NCBI GenBank assembly: GCA_001788395.1
Contig: MGBT01000116.1
Span: 1 to 48,353 of the forward strand
Source of the DNA: Candidatus Rokubacteria bacterium GWA2_70_23
GTDB taxonomy: Bacteria > Methylomirabilota > Methylomirabilia > Rokubacteriales > CSP1-6
Direction of reading: 5' to 3'
Length of the DNA stretch: 48,353 nucleotides
Within the stretch, counting starts at the first letter, position 1, and every line of letters starts with the position of its first letter. Below are positions 16,305 through 24,645 of this stretch, in pieces. The notes beneath the pieces were generated by a model. It ran no database searches and was not told the origin of the DNA. It was given only the letters and a program-made list of their open reading frames with translations. The translations under genes and the position numbers were made by a program.

Positions 16305-16618
16305 TCGCCCACGCCTACCGCGCCGGCTGCAAGATCGGCTCGGGCTCCGATCTCCTCGGCGACATGCAGGCCCACCGGGCGACGGAGCTCGAGCTCAAGG
16401 GCCAGGTCATGACACCCATGGAGGTGCTGCTCTGCGCCACGCGCGTGAACGCCGAGATCTTCCGGATGGAGAAGGACATCGGCAGCGTCGAGCCCGGCAA
16501 GCTCGCCGACCTCATCGCCGTCAAGGGCAACCCCCTCAAGGACCTCCGCGTCTTCCAGAACGCCGATGCCCTGCACCTCATCATGAAGGGCGGGCAACTC
16601 TACAAGCGCGCGCTGTAG
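16305..16618 (+). pseudogene. 3' fragment of a second amidohydrolase
   Basis: About 104 codons match the C-terminal quarter of the intact amidohydrolase (HAYRAGCKIGSGSDLLGDM through KGGQLYKRAL). The first ~130 bases are identical; after that the copies diverge to roughly nine in ten bases (for example RMEKDIG versus RMEREIG). It was therefore a paralogue, not part of the same duplication. Its 5' three quarters are missing and replaced by the toxin-antitoxin unit. The last 19 bases overlap the convergent molybdopterin-subunit gene. Confidence 0.8.
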
Positions 16619-18078
16619 CCCGCAGCAGCAACGGCGCGCAGCGCGTCCAGCACCCGCGCCGGGCGCGCCGGCAGGTCACAGATGCGCGCGCCGGTGGCGG
16701 CAGCGACGGCGTTGAGGATGGCCGGCGCCACCGGCACCATGGTCGACTCCCCCGCGCCCTTGGCCCCGAACGGCCCCGTGGGCTCCGGTACCTCCACCAT
16801 CACGATCTCGACCTCGGGCACATCGAGGCTCGTCGGCAGCTGGCAGTCCCGCAGCCGCCGCATCCTGCCGCTCACGAACTCCTCGGTGAGCGCGTAGCCG
16901 ACGCCCATCGCGATGCTGCCCTCCATCTGGCCCGCCACGCTCAGGGGGTTCACGACGGTGCCGAAGTCGTGGGCCGCCGCAACCTTGAGAACGCGCACCT
17001 CGCCGGTGCCGGTATGGACCTTGACCAGCGCCACCTGCGTGCCATAGGAGAAGAACGGGTAGGCCTGGCCCTCGCCCGTCTCGATGCTGATGGCCGCGGT
17101 GACGATGTCGTACTCGCCCTTGTGGCGGAGCGGCATCCCCTCCTGGCGGCAGTACTCGGCCGCCTCGGCCAGGCTCAGGCTCCGCCCGGTGGCGGGGTCC
17201 ACCAGCCCGCCGTCGCGCTGCTGGAGCGCCCGCGGCGGCACATCCAGCAGCTGCGCGGCGCCCCGGCGCAGCACCTCGCGGAGGTCGCGGGCGGCGAAGC
17301 GCACGGCGTTGCCGGAGATGTGCGTCTGCCGGCTCGCGCAGGTGAAGTCGGCGTTCGGGGTCAGCAGTGTGTCGCCCAGCGTGGTCTCGATCTCGTCATA
17401 GGGCAGGCCCAGCTCCTGGGCGGCGATCTGGGCCAGCACCGTGGCGGCGCCCTGGCCCACCTCCGCGACGCCCGAGTAGACGTGGACGCGGTTGTCCTTG
17501 CCCATCTCGACGAAGGCCTCGGAAAGGTTGGTGCGCCCCGTCTTGCCGAGCCCGAACCACATGGAGGCGATGCCGACGCCGTGGCGCCATGGCCCCGCGC
17601 CCTCAACGCGGTTGGCGCGCTCGGCCTCCCCGCTCAGCCGCCCGTAGGCCGCCTCCACCCCGCGCAGCGTGTCCTGCATCTCGACGGTCGGGCCGAGCAC
17701 CTGCTGCGTGGGCATTCTGTCCCCGCCCCCGTAGGCGTTCCGCACGCGGAGGTCCAGGGGGTCCATCCCCAGCCGCTCGGCCAGCCTGTCCAGCTGCGTC
17801 TCGCACGCGAATGTCACCTGCGGTGCGCCGAAGCCGCGCATGGCCCCGGCCGCCGGGTGGTTGGTGTAGACGGCCGCGCCCTCGATGAGGACATTCGGGC
17901 AGCGATAGGGGCCGGCCGCCTGGACGGAGGAGCGCGTCAGCACACCCGGCGACCAGGTCGCGTAGGCGCCGGCCTCGATGAGGAGCTGCGCCTGCATGGC
18001 CGTCAGCGTGCCGTCGCGCCGGGCGCCCGTCCGGTACCACATGCGGAAGGCGTGGCGCTTGGGCGTCCCCTCCATCAC
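16600..18078 (-). CDS. Xanthine-dehydrogenase-family molybdopterin-binding subunit, N-terminally truncated
   Basis: The 492-residue frame covers the two C-terminal molybdopterin domains. Visible motifs are GAMRGFGAPQ, EVGQGAATVLAQIAAQELG, SRQTHISGNAV and the active-site glutamate in FGAKGAGESTMVPVAPAI. Family members are about 750 residues; some 240 residues at the N-terminus are missing, and the frame begins in mid-domain at MMEGTPKRHAF. Immediately upstream, in another frame, the 2Fe-2S protein ends with SVVGRPFELRGA, which resembles the missing N-terminus. The two genes probably were one fused hydroxylase that lost its centre. Activity is doubtful. Confidence 0.8.
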   Translation of the reverse strand: MMEGTPKRHAFRMWYRTGARRDGTLTAMQAQLLIEAGAYATWSPGVLTRSSVQAAGPYRCPNVLIEGAAVYTNHPAAGAMRGFGAPQVTFACETQLDRLAERLGMDPLDLRVRNAYGGGDRMPTQQVLGPTVEMQDTLRGVEAAYGRLSGEAERANRVEGAGPWRHGVGIASMWFGLGKTGRTNLSEAFVEMGKDNRVHVYSGVAEVGQGAATVLAQIAAQELGLPYDEIETTLGDTLLTPNADFTCASRQTHISGNAVRFAARDLREVLRRGAAQLLDVPPRALQQRDGGLVDPATGRSLSLAEAAEYCRQEGMPLRHKGEYDIVTAAISIETGEGQAYPFFSYGTQVALVKVHTGTGEVRVLKVAAAHDFGTVVNPLSVAGQMEGSIAMGVGYALTEEFVSGRMRRLRDCQLPTSLDVPEVEIVMVEVPEPTGPFGAKGAGESTMVPVAPAILNAVAAATGARICDLPARPARVLDALRAVAAAGYSARL

Positions 18079-18629
18079 GTCGCGCCCCGCAGCTCGAACG
18101 GCCGCCCCACCACGCTGAGCCCGGCCCGGGAGGTGGCGTGCCGCACCTCCGCGCTCTCGCCGCGCATGCGGGCCGCCGCGAGCAGGACGGCGTCGGCGAT
18201 CCGCAGGTACCCCGTGCAGCGGCAGAGCACGGACGAGAGGCCCTGGAGCACCTCCTCACGCGTGGGGGCCGGGTTGCCATCCAGGAGCGCCTTGGCGGCG
18301 AGGATCTGACCGGGTGTGCAGTACCCGCACTGCACCCCGCCGGCCTCGACGAAGGCCTGCTGGAGCGGATGCGGCTGGCCGTCGGCCAGGCCCTCGATCG
18401 TCGTCACCCTCTTCCCGGCGGCCTTCCGGGCCGGCGTCATGCAGGCCTTCGCCGGCCGGCCCTCGAGGAGCACCGTGCAGCAGCCGCAGTCGCCCTGCGC
18501 GCAGCCGTTCTTCACCCCGGTGAGCCCGAGCCGGTCTCGCAGGAGGTCGAGCAGCGTGTCAGAGCGCCCCGCAGCCACGACCGCCGGCCGTCCGTTCACC
18601 ACCAGCTCGATGCGAGCCTCGTCCCCCAT
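18075..18629 (-). CDS. [2Fe-2S] subunit of a xanthine-dehydrogenase-type hydroxylase
   Basis: The 184-residue protein has the ferredoxin-like cluster motif GCAQGDCGCCTVLLEG and the second cluster motif QCGYCTPGQ ... CRCTGY, both complete. Electrons from the molybdenum site would pass through these clusters to FAD or another acceptor. It is about 20-25 residues longer than ordinary small subunits; the extra tail ends GLSVVGRPFELRGAT, which looks like the start of a molybdopterin subunit. Its TGA overlaps the next gene's GTG. No FAD-binding medium subunit is present. Confidence 0.88.
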   Translation of the reverse strand: MGDEARIELVVNGRPAVVAAGRSDTLLDLLRDRLGLTGVKNGCAQGDCGCCTVLLEGRPAKACMTPARKAAGKRVTTIEGLADGQPHPLQQAFVEAGGVQCGYCTPGQILAAKALLDGNPAPTREEVLQGLSSVLCRCTGYLRIADAVLLAAARMRGESAEVRHATSRAGLSVVGRPFELRGAT

Positions 18630-18816
18630 CGCGGGTCCCCCCTCCCTGGCAGTCGCCGCAAGCCGCCATGCGTGCTGAACCCGGAACCGCCTGCGGCCTT
18701 CCCGGACAACGACGTCATAGCATCATTTCCCCCGTGCATCCACCGAGACGGCGCCCTCCAGGAAACGCGCGCTGCGGCCCGCGACGGATTCGCTCGGGGC
18801 CGAGCCGGGGTGTATC

Positions 18817-18822
18817 TATAAT
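18817..18822 (+). promoter_or_regulatory. TATAAT -10 box, leaderless start of the nuclease gene
   Basis: A perfect TATAAT ends 8 nt before ATG 18831, with no Shine-Dalgarno between them. No convincing -35 element is visible. Confidence 0.45.
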
Positions 18823-18830
18823 GAGACACC

Positions 18831-19355
18831 ATGGCCCGGGGGCTCCCGATCCGCTTCCGCGCGCTGGCGCTGGCCGTCCTCGGCATCCTGCTGCTGGCGG
18901 GCGCGCTGTGGCCGGTGGTCGGCACGCCGGAGCCGGCACGCACGCTCGCGGGCCCCGTGGTCCGCCTCGTGGACGGCGACACCATCCACGTGCAGGTCAA
19001 CGGTCACGTGGAGAAGGTCCGCTACATCGGCGTCAATACTCCGGAGATCCACCATCCCAGGAAGGGCGAGGAGCCCGGCGGTCGGGAAGCGCGGGAGGTG
19101 AACCGGAGGCTCGTCGAGGGCCGGTCGGTCAGGCTCGAGCCCGACGTGCAGCAGCGCGACCGCTACGGGCGGCTGCTCGCCTACGTCTGGGTCCGTCAGG
19201 ACGACGGCGGCGAGGTCATGGTCAATGCCGAGCTGGTCCGTCTCGGCTACGCCCAGGTAATGACGATCCCGCCCAACGTCCGCTACACGAGTACCTTCCT
19301 CGCGTTCCAGCGCCAGGCCCGCGACGGGCACCGCGGGCTGTGGCGGCAGCCGTGA
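18831..19355 (+). CDS. Secreted or membrane-anchored staphylococcal-nuclease-like protein
   Basis: The 174-residue product has one N-terminal hydrophobic segment (ALALAVLGILLLAGALWPVV), a signal peptide or anchor. A SNase domain follows with its catalytic features: VRLVDGDTIHV, VRYIGVNTPEIHHP (arginine and acidic residue) and DRYGRLLAYVWV. It is expected to cut DNA or RNA outside the cytoplasm in a calcium-dependent way. It is followed 72 nt later by dusB, which has its own promoter. Confidence 0.88.
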   Translation: MARGLPIRFRALALAVLGILLLAGALWPVVGTPEPARTLAGPVVRLVDGDTIHVQVNGHVEKVRYIGVNTPEIHHPRKGEEPGGREAREVNRRLVEGRSVRLEPDVQQRDRYGRLLAYVWVRQDDGGEVMVNAELVRLGYAQVMTIPPNVRYTSTFLAFQRQARDGHRGLWRQP

Positions 19356-19412
19356 CCGCCGCCGGGCCGAGCCTCGATCGGCGCCGGGGCGGACCGGAGA
19401 CGCGCGCGGGAG

Positions 19413-19418
19413 TATACT
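19413..19418 (+). promoter_or_regulatory. TATACT -10 box, leaderless start of dusB
   Basis: TATACT ends 9 nt before GTG 19428, and no Shine-Dalgarno lies between. The -35 region is weak. Confidence 0.45.
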
Positions 19419-19427
19419 GACACCCCT

Positions 19428-20432
19428 GTGAAGATCGGCTCCGTCGAGATTCCCTCGGTCACCCGTCTCGCCCCCATGGCGGGCATCACCAACGCCCCCT
19501 TCCGCCTGATCGCCCGGGAATGCGGCAGCGGGCTCACCACCACGGAGGAGATGGACGCCGCCGCGCTGTCCATGCACACGCCGCACGCCGACGCGATCGC
19601 CGCCTACTACCCCGAGGAGCGCCCGCTGGCCATGCAGCTCCTGGGCAAGGATCCGGACATCCTTGCGCGCGCGGCCGCGCGCCTCCAGCAGCTCGGGGCG
19701 GACATCGTGGACCTCAACATGGGCTGCCCCATGCGGCAGATCACCGGCAAGGGCAAGGGAGCCGCCCTCATGCGGGATGTGCCGGCCGCGGCACGCATCC
19801 TGCGCGCCCTCCGCCGGGCGCTCACCGTGCCGCTCACGATCAAGATCCGCAGCGGCTGGGACGACGGGCACCTGAACGCCGTGGAGGTGGCGCGCATGGC
19901 CGAGAGCGAGGGCGTGGACGCGATCACCGTGCATCCGCGCACGCGCGCCCAGCGGCACGCGGGCCGGGCGCCCTGGGCGATCATCGGCGAGGTCGTGGAC
20001 GCGGTCCGCATCCCGGTGACGGGCAACGGCGACGTGCGCTCCATGGCCGACGCGCGCCGGATGATGGCCGAGACGGGCTGCCAGTCGGTCATGATCGGGC
20101 GCGGGGCGCTGGGGCGGCCGTGGGTGTTCAGCGAGAGCTTCGAGGCGCTCCCGCCCGAGGCGCAGCGCGATGACAAGGCGCGCGTCATCGCCCGTCACTG
20201 CCGGCTCATCCGGGAGCATTTCCGCGAGACGTACGCGCTGGTGCAGATGCAGAAGCATCTGGCGTGGTACACGGAGGGGCTCGGTCACGCCAGCGACTGC
20301 CGGCGCCTGATCTTCCAGACCCGCGCCGCCGACGAGGTGTGGGAGGTCTTCGAGCGCTACTGGGACGCCGTCCGTCCCGATCCGGTCGGTCAGCCGGCAG
20401 TCCCCGAGGATGCGCCCCTCGCCGCTGGCTGA
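19428..20432 (+). CDS. dusB: tRNA-dihydrouridine synthase, DusB-type
   Basis: The 334-residue TIM-barrel flavoprotein reduces specific uridines in tRNA D-loops with NADPH. Motifs are complete: LAPMAGITNAPFR (FMN), DLNMGCPMRQITGKGKG with the catalytic cysteine near residue 99, TIKIRSGWDD, ITVHPRTRAQ, GNGDV and IGRGALGRPWVF. It starts with GTG, placed by the family N-terminus and the nearby -10 box. It precedes the histidine kinase gene by 37 nt and may be co-transcribed with it. Confidence 0.93.
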   Translation: MKIGSVEIPSVTRLAPMAGITNAPFRLIARECGSGLTTTEEMDAAALSMHTPHADAIAAYYPEERPLAMQLLGKDPDILARAAARLQQLGADIVDLNMGCPMRQITGKGKGAALMRDVPAAARILRALRRALTVPLTIKIRSGWDDGHLNAVEVARMAESEGVDAITVHPRTRAQRHAGRAPWAIIGEVVDAVRIPVTGNGDVRSMADARRMMAETGCQSVMIGRGALGRPWVFSESFEALPPEAQRDDKARVIARHCRLIREHFRETYALVQMQKHLAWYTEGLGHASDCRRLIFQTRAADEVWEVFERYWDAVRPDPVGQPAVPEDAPLAAG

Positions 20433-20469
20433 CCCCACGCCACGGACTGCCCAGAATGCTCGAGTAGCC

Positions 20470-21999
20470 ATGCGCATCGGCGTCCGCCAGAAGCTCGTCC
20501 TCGTCAGCCTCGTCGTGCTGGTCGGCGTGTCCTTCGGGTTCACCGCGCTCAACTTCTGGCTGTCCCGCGGGTGGATCGAGGAGGACCTGAAGGAGCGCGC
20601 CATCACGTTCGCCCGGGAAGTCGCCGCGACCATCGGCGATCGCCGGGAATTCGAGAGCTCGGATCTGCTGCAGGGGCAGATCCACGAGATCCTGACGATC
20701 CGGCGGAGCGTCACCCAGCTCGACGTTCTCGCCTTCGGTGCCGACGGGACGCGCGTGGCCGCCGCAAGCCAGCCAGACAGGCGGCTGCCGTTCACCCGGA
20801 AGGATGTCGAGCAGGCCCGGCAGGGCCAGGTGATCTCCCGGCTCGTCGAGGGCGAAGGGGACCGGTACTGGGAAGTAATGGCTCCGATCACCCTCGGCGG
20901 GGCGGTCGCCGGCGCGGTGGCTGCCAAGTTCTCCCTGGAGCGCGCCGACCACCTCGGGGCGCGAACGCGCAGGTGGACGCTCCTCCTCACCGCGGCCTCG
21001 GTGGTCGTCATGGGGTTGCTCATGAGCCTCGCCGTGTATCAGGTCGTGGACCGGCCGATCCGGACCTTCCTGGAGGCCATCAGCGCGCTCCGCGGCGGGG
21101 CCGCCGACACCCGCGTCCCACTGGACACGACGGACGAGTTCGGAACGCTCGCCCGGCAGTTCAACGAGATGATCGCCCGGATCGGCCAGTTCAGCGAGGA
21201 GCTGCAGTCCCGGGTGAAGGAGGCCACGGCCGAGGTGGACCAGCGGTACCAGGAGGTCCAGCGGCTCAACCGGCTCCTGTTCGAGATGCAGCGCCGTCTC
21301 GGTCATGCCGAGCGGCTCGCCGTGTCCGGCCGGATCATGGCAGAGGTGGCTCACGAGGTGGGCACGCCGCTGCATTCCGTGGCCGGGCACCTGGAGCTGC
21401 TGCGGCAGGAGCTCCCGTCCGATCTGCTCACGCTCGACACCCGCCGGCGGCTGGCGGTCATCGAAACCCAGGTCGCCCGCGTGGCGGAGATCATCACCCA
21501 GCTCCTGGACCTCACGCGACGCTCCCCCGGGGAGCCGACCCGCGTCGATCTGGGTCGGCTCGTCAGGGAGACCATCGAGCTGGTAGGCCCGAGCATGGCC
21601 GCCGCGGACGTGACGCTGCACGTGACAATGGAGCCGGATCTGCCCCCGGTTCGCGGGTACGCTACCCAGCTGGAACAGGTGATCCTCAACCTCCTCACGA
21701 ATGCCATGGACGCGACGCCCCACGGAGGGCGCGTGGAGATCGCGACGCGCGCTCCCGGAGATCGAGACCAGGTCGCGATGGAAGTCCGTGACACCGGGCG
21801 GGGGATTCCAGCGGCGCTCCGGACGCGCATCTTCGAGCCGTTCTTCTCCACCAAGGAAGCCGGGCGCGGCACCGGGCTCGGGTTGTTCATCTCGGCGCAG
21901 ATCGTCCGCGAGCACGGCGGGACCATCGACGTCGCCAGCGACGAGGAGGGCGGCAGTGTGTTCCGGGTCGTCTTCCCGATTGCGGAGCCAGCCACGTGA
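20470..21999 (+). CDS. Membrane sensor histidine kinase (NtrB-like output)
   Basis: ATG 20470 gives 509 residues. Two membrane segments (about 8-28 and 174-195) bracket a periplasmic sensor of about 145 residues. A HAMP domain follows (VVDRPIRTFLEAISALRGG), then a coiled coil, the dimerisation/phosphoacceptor motif AEVAHEVGTPLHSVAGHLE with H295, and a HATPase domain (NLLTNAMDATP, DTGRGIP, GTGLGLFISAQIV). It should phosphorylate the regulator encoded next, with which it overlaps by 4 nt. The signal is unknown; the downstream protease suggests envelope stress. Confidence 0.92.
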   Translation: MRIGVRQKLVLVSLVVLVGVSFGFTALNFWLSRGWIEEDLKERAITFAREVAATIGDRREFESSDLLQGQIHEILTIRRSVTQLDVLAFGADGTRVAAASQPDRRLPFTRKDVEQARQGQVISRLVEGEGDRYWEVMAPITLGGAVAGAVAAKFSLERADHLGARTRRWTLLLTAASVVVMGLLMSLAVYQVVDRPIRTFLEAISALRGGAADTRVPLDTTDEFGTLARQFNEMIARIGQFSEELQSRVKEATAEVDQRYQEVQRLNRLLFEMQRRLGHAERLAVSGRIMAEVAHEVGTPLHSVAGHLELLRQELPSDLLTLDTRRRLAVIETQVARVAEIITQLLDLTRRSPGEPTRVDLGRLVRETIELVGPSMAAADVTLHVTMEPDLPPVRGYATQLEQVILNLLTNAMDATPHGGRVEIATRAPGDRDQVAMEVRDTGRGIPAALRTRIFEPFFSTKEAGRGTGLGLFISAQIVREHGGTIDVASDEEGGSVFRVVFPIAEPAT

Positions 22000-23363
22000 C
22001 GGCCCCGGCCACGCTCCTCATCGCCGACGACGATTCGGTGGCCCTGGATCTCCTCGCCGAGGTGCTGACGCGCGAGGGCTATCGGGTTCGCGCAGCCGCC
22101 AACGGAGAGGAGTGCCTTCACGTGGCCGAGGCGGAGCCCGTGGACCTCGCCATCGTGGACCTCCGCATGCCGGGGCTGGACGGTTTGCAGGTGATCCAGC
22201 GGCTCGCGGCCATCCAGCCGGGAGTACCGGTGCTCGTGCTCACGGCCTTTGTGACCATCGACACGGCCATCGAGGCCATTCGGGCCGGCGCCTACGATTA
22301 TCTGTCCAAGCCCTTCCGGATGGAGGAGATCAAGGTCGTCGTCCGGCGCGCTCTCGAGGCCCGCCGGCTGGCCAGTGAGAACCGGCAGTATCGCCGGGAG
22401 CTCGAGGGCCTGTACAACGTGCGGAACCTCCTGGGGCAATCGCCTCAGATGGTGGAGGTCTACAAGCTCGTGGCCCGCGTTTCCGGCCTCGACACCACGG
22501 TGCTCATCCAGGGCGAAACCGGGACCGGCAAGGAGCTGGCGGCCCGGGCCATCCACTACGCCAGCCCCAGGGCCGGGCGACCCCTCGTGGTCGTGGACTG
22601 CACGGCGCTCCCGGAGGGGCTCTTCGAGTCTGAGCTGTTCGGCCACGAGCGCGGGGCGTTCACGGGAGCGGTCTCGACCCGGCGCGGCCTCCTTGAGACA
22701 TCCGATGGCGGCACCTGTTTCCTCGATGAGATCGGGGACCTCTCCCCCACCCTGCAGGCGAAGCTCCTGCGGGTACTCCAGGAGCGCGCCATACGGCGGG
22801 TGGGCGGCAACGAGGTCTTGCCGGTGAACGTGCGGATCATTGCCGCGACCAACCGGGATCTCGGCACGCGCGTCGCCGAGGGAGCCTTCCGCGAGGATCT
22901 CTACTACCGTCTGAACGTGGTGACCATTGTCCTCCCTCCGCTGCGGGAGCGGTCCCAGGATATCCCGCTGCTCGCCCAGCACTTCCTCGAGGAGTACGCG
23001 CGCGCCGCCGACAAGCCCACCCGGGGGTTTGCGCAAGAGACCCTCGCGGTGCTGTCCGGGTACCACTGGCCGGGCAACGTGCGCGAGCTGGAGCATGCCG
23101 TCGAGCGAGCCGTGGCGCTGTCGTCGTCGGAAGTGCTCGTGCCCGAGGATCTCCCGGACCTGCTGCGTCGAGGGCCAGAAGGCAACCTCCGCCTTCCCAC
23201 GGCCACAATGACGCTCGACCAGGTCAAGCAGTGGTACGTTGCGAGGGTGCTCGAGGAGGCGGGGGGGAACAAGGTCCGCGCCGCTGAGATCCTCGGCATC
23301 GACCGGGGAACGCTCTACAGGCTCCTCAGGCGGCAGACAAGCGAGGGGGACCCGGACGAATGA
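21996..23363 (+). CDS. Sigma-54-dependent response regulator, NtrC family
   Basis: The 455-residue protein has a receiver domain with phosphoacceptor D55 (AIVDLRMPGLDG). An AAA+ domain carries Walker A GETGTGKE, the sigma-54-contacting GAFTGA loop (ERGAFTGAVSTR) and FLDEIGDLSP. A Fis-type helix-turn-helix (KVRAAEILGIDRGTLYRLL) ends it. Phosphorylated, it would activate sigma-54 promoters. ATGA overlaps join it to the kinase before it and the protease after it. Confidence 0.94.
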   Translation: MTAPATLLIADDDSVALDLLAEVLTREGYRVRAAANGEECLHVAEAEPVDLAIVDLRMPGLDGLQVIQRLAAIQPGVPVLVLTAFVTIDTAIEAIRAGAYDYLSKPFRMEEIKVVVRRALEARRLASENRQYRRELEGLYNVRNLLGQSPQMVEVYKLVARVSGLDTTVLIQGETGTGKELAARAIHYASPRAGRPLVVVDCTALPEGLFESELFGHERGAFTGAVSTRRGLLETSDGGTCFLDEIGDLSPTLQAKLLRVLQERAIRRVGGNEVLPVNVRIIAATNRDLGTRVAEGAFREDLYYRLNVVTIVLPPLRERSQDIPLLAQHFLEEYARAADKPTRGFAQETLAVLSGYHWPGNVRELEHAVERAVALSSSEVLVPEDLPDLLRRGPEGNLRLPTATMTLDQVKQWYVARVLEEAGGNKVRAAEILGIDRGTLYRLLRRQTSEGDPDE

Positions 23364-24091
23364 GCTGGGCCGTGCTCTGTCTCGCGCTGGGTCTGCTGAT
23401 CTCCGGCTGCGCGTCCGCGCCGTCAGATGGGGAGCGCGGAGAAATCATCCGGCGCATCCTCCCGTCCACGGTGCAGCTTCGCGCGGAGCGCCAGGGCGGC
23501 GCGCGCCGGGCCGCCTCCGGGGTCGTGCTGGCTTCGGACCCCGCGTCAGGCCGTTCCTGGATCATCACGACACGCCACTTCCTGGATCCGCCCGGGGCTC
23601 AGGAGGTGTACGTCAGCAGCCCCGGGCGAAAGGGGCGTACGAAGGCCGTGGTGGCCGCCGTGAGCCCGGACCTGGATCTGGCGGTGATCGAGGTGGACGG
23701 ACTCAGCCTCCCACCCGTGAGATTCAAGGAGGTTGCCCGCCTTGGGGACGAGGTGTGGGTCGTCGCCTTTCCCTGGGGACGCCGGCTCACCGTGGTCTCC
23801 GGCGTGGTCAGTCAGCTCGTATCCCGTGAGGACGAGGTCCCCGTCGAGGGGACGGTGAGGATGGTCGACGCCTCTGTGAGCTACGGGGCGAGCGGGGGCG
23901 GGGTATTCGACGCCGAGAGCGGCGCGCTGATCGGCATCGTGGAGGGCTACCGCACGGCCAACGTCTCTCTCCCCGAGGCTCCCTCGCGGGTCGTGCCGGT
24001 GCCGGTCCCGGGGGAGACCACCGTCATCGCGGCCCGGACCATTCTTCGCTTCCTGACCGCTTCGGGGCTCGAGGCGATCGTGCCCAGATGA
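23360..24091 (+). CDS. Trypsin-like serine protease lipoprotein
   Basis: The 243-residue product has a lipoprotein signal (GLLISGC) and a chymotrypsin-fold domain with a plausible triad: H73 (TTRHFL), D106 (DLDLAVIEV) and S178 (YGASGGGVFD). There is no PDZ domain, unlike DegP/HtrA. Its overlap with the NtrC gene suggests that the two-component system and the protease form one envelope-response unit. The protease may act in signalling or be an output. Confidence 0.8.
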   Translation: MSWAVLCLALGLLISGCASAPSDGERGEIIRRILPSTVQLRAERQGGARRAASGVVLASDPASGRSWIITTRHFLDPPGAQEVYVSSPGRKGRTKAVVAAVSPDLDLAVIEVDGLSLPPVRFKEVARLGDEVWVVAFPWGRRLTVVSGVVSQLVSREDEVPVEGTVRMVDASVSYGASGGGVFDAESGALIGIVEGYRTANVSLPEAPSRVVPVPVPGETTVIAARTILRFLTASGLEAIVPR

Positions 24092-24094
24092 ATC

Positions 24095-24128
24095 CCGGCG
24101 GGCAGACCGAACATGGCCTGCCCGCCGG
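24095..24128. terminator. Hairpin between convergent genes
   Basis: CCGGCGGGCAG at 24095-24105 pairs perfectly with CTGCCCGCCGG at 24118-24128, leaving a 12-nt loop. It sits between the protease stop and the convergent small gene and could serve both. There is no U-tract, so termination may be weak or Rho-assisted. Confidence 0.5.
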
Positions 24129-24146
24129 CCCCGGCCGTCTGCGTGG

Positions 24147-24410
24147 TTACTCGGAGATCTGGATTTCCGTCACGACCTTCTGCCCGTCGCGCTCCTCGTA
24201 GGAGGCTTTCACCGAGGCGCCTTCCTTCAGCCCCTCGGTGGGGAGCCCCTCGGCCAGCCGGAGCTGGGTGCCGTCCTCGAGGACGAACATGCGCTCCGAG
24301 GCGTCAACCTTCTGGATCTTCCCGGAGATCTCCTCGGCCGCGGCGATGCCGACACCGAGCCCCAGCAGCACAGCCAGCGTCAACCCCATCACCTTCTTCA
24401 TGCTCTTCAT
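24147..24410 (-). CDS. Small secreted DUF1344-like protein
   Basis: The 87-residue product has a signal peptide (VMGLTLAVLLGLGVGIAAA). A short beta-rich domain follows (EISGKIQKVDASERMFVLED, then GTQLRLAEGLP and GASVKASYEERDG), matching the pattern of DUF1344 periplasmic proteins. Their function is unknown. AAGGAGG precedes the ATG. The 235 bases from 24411 to 24645 show no further gene. Confidence 0.78.
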   Translation of the reverse strand: MKSMKKVMGLTLAVLLGLGVGIAAAEEISGKIQKVDASERMFVLEDGTQLRLAEGLPTEGLKEGASVKASYEERDGQKVVTEIQISE

Positions 24411-24645
24411 GCGAACGTCCTCCTTGCTCTGCGGTGTGTGTGTGAACTGCCATCGACGTCACAGTCGACCGCTATCCAGAGCAAGCGAGGTGCCACTCGC
24501 GCGGTGCGCCCGGCCACCAGCGAATTCAGGCGGTTGGTGTCCTCGGCCTCGCCTTCGGACGGCCAGGCGTGTGGCAGGCCGGATCACCGTGTGGCGCATC
24601 GCCACATCGCGGGCGCAGCGACCCGGGGGGCGGCGGCAACGGCGA

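Larger units (their letters stand above)
15785..16400. repeat. 616-bp direct tandem repeat, copy B
   Basis: This is the second copy of 15171-15786. It joins the amidohydrolase fragment on its left to a second amidohydrolase 3' end on its right. Confidence 0.9.

Noticed and set aside
15171-16400. CRISPR array or rRNA-type repeat as the cause of the duplication
   Set aside because: There are only two long copies with protein-coding content and no short regularly spaced repeats.
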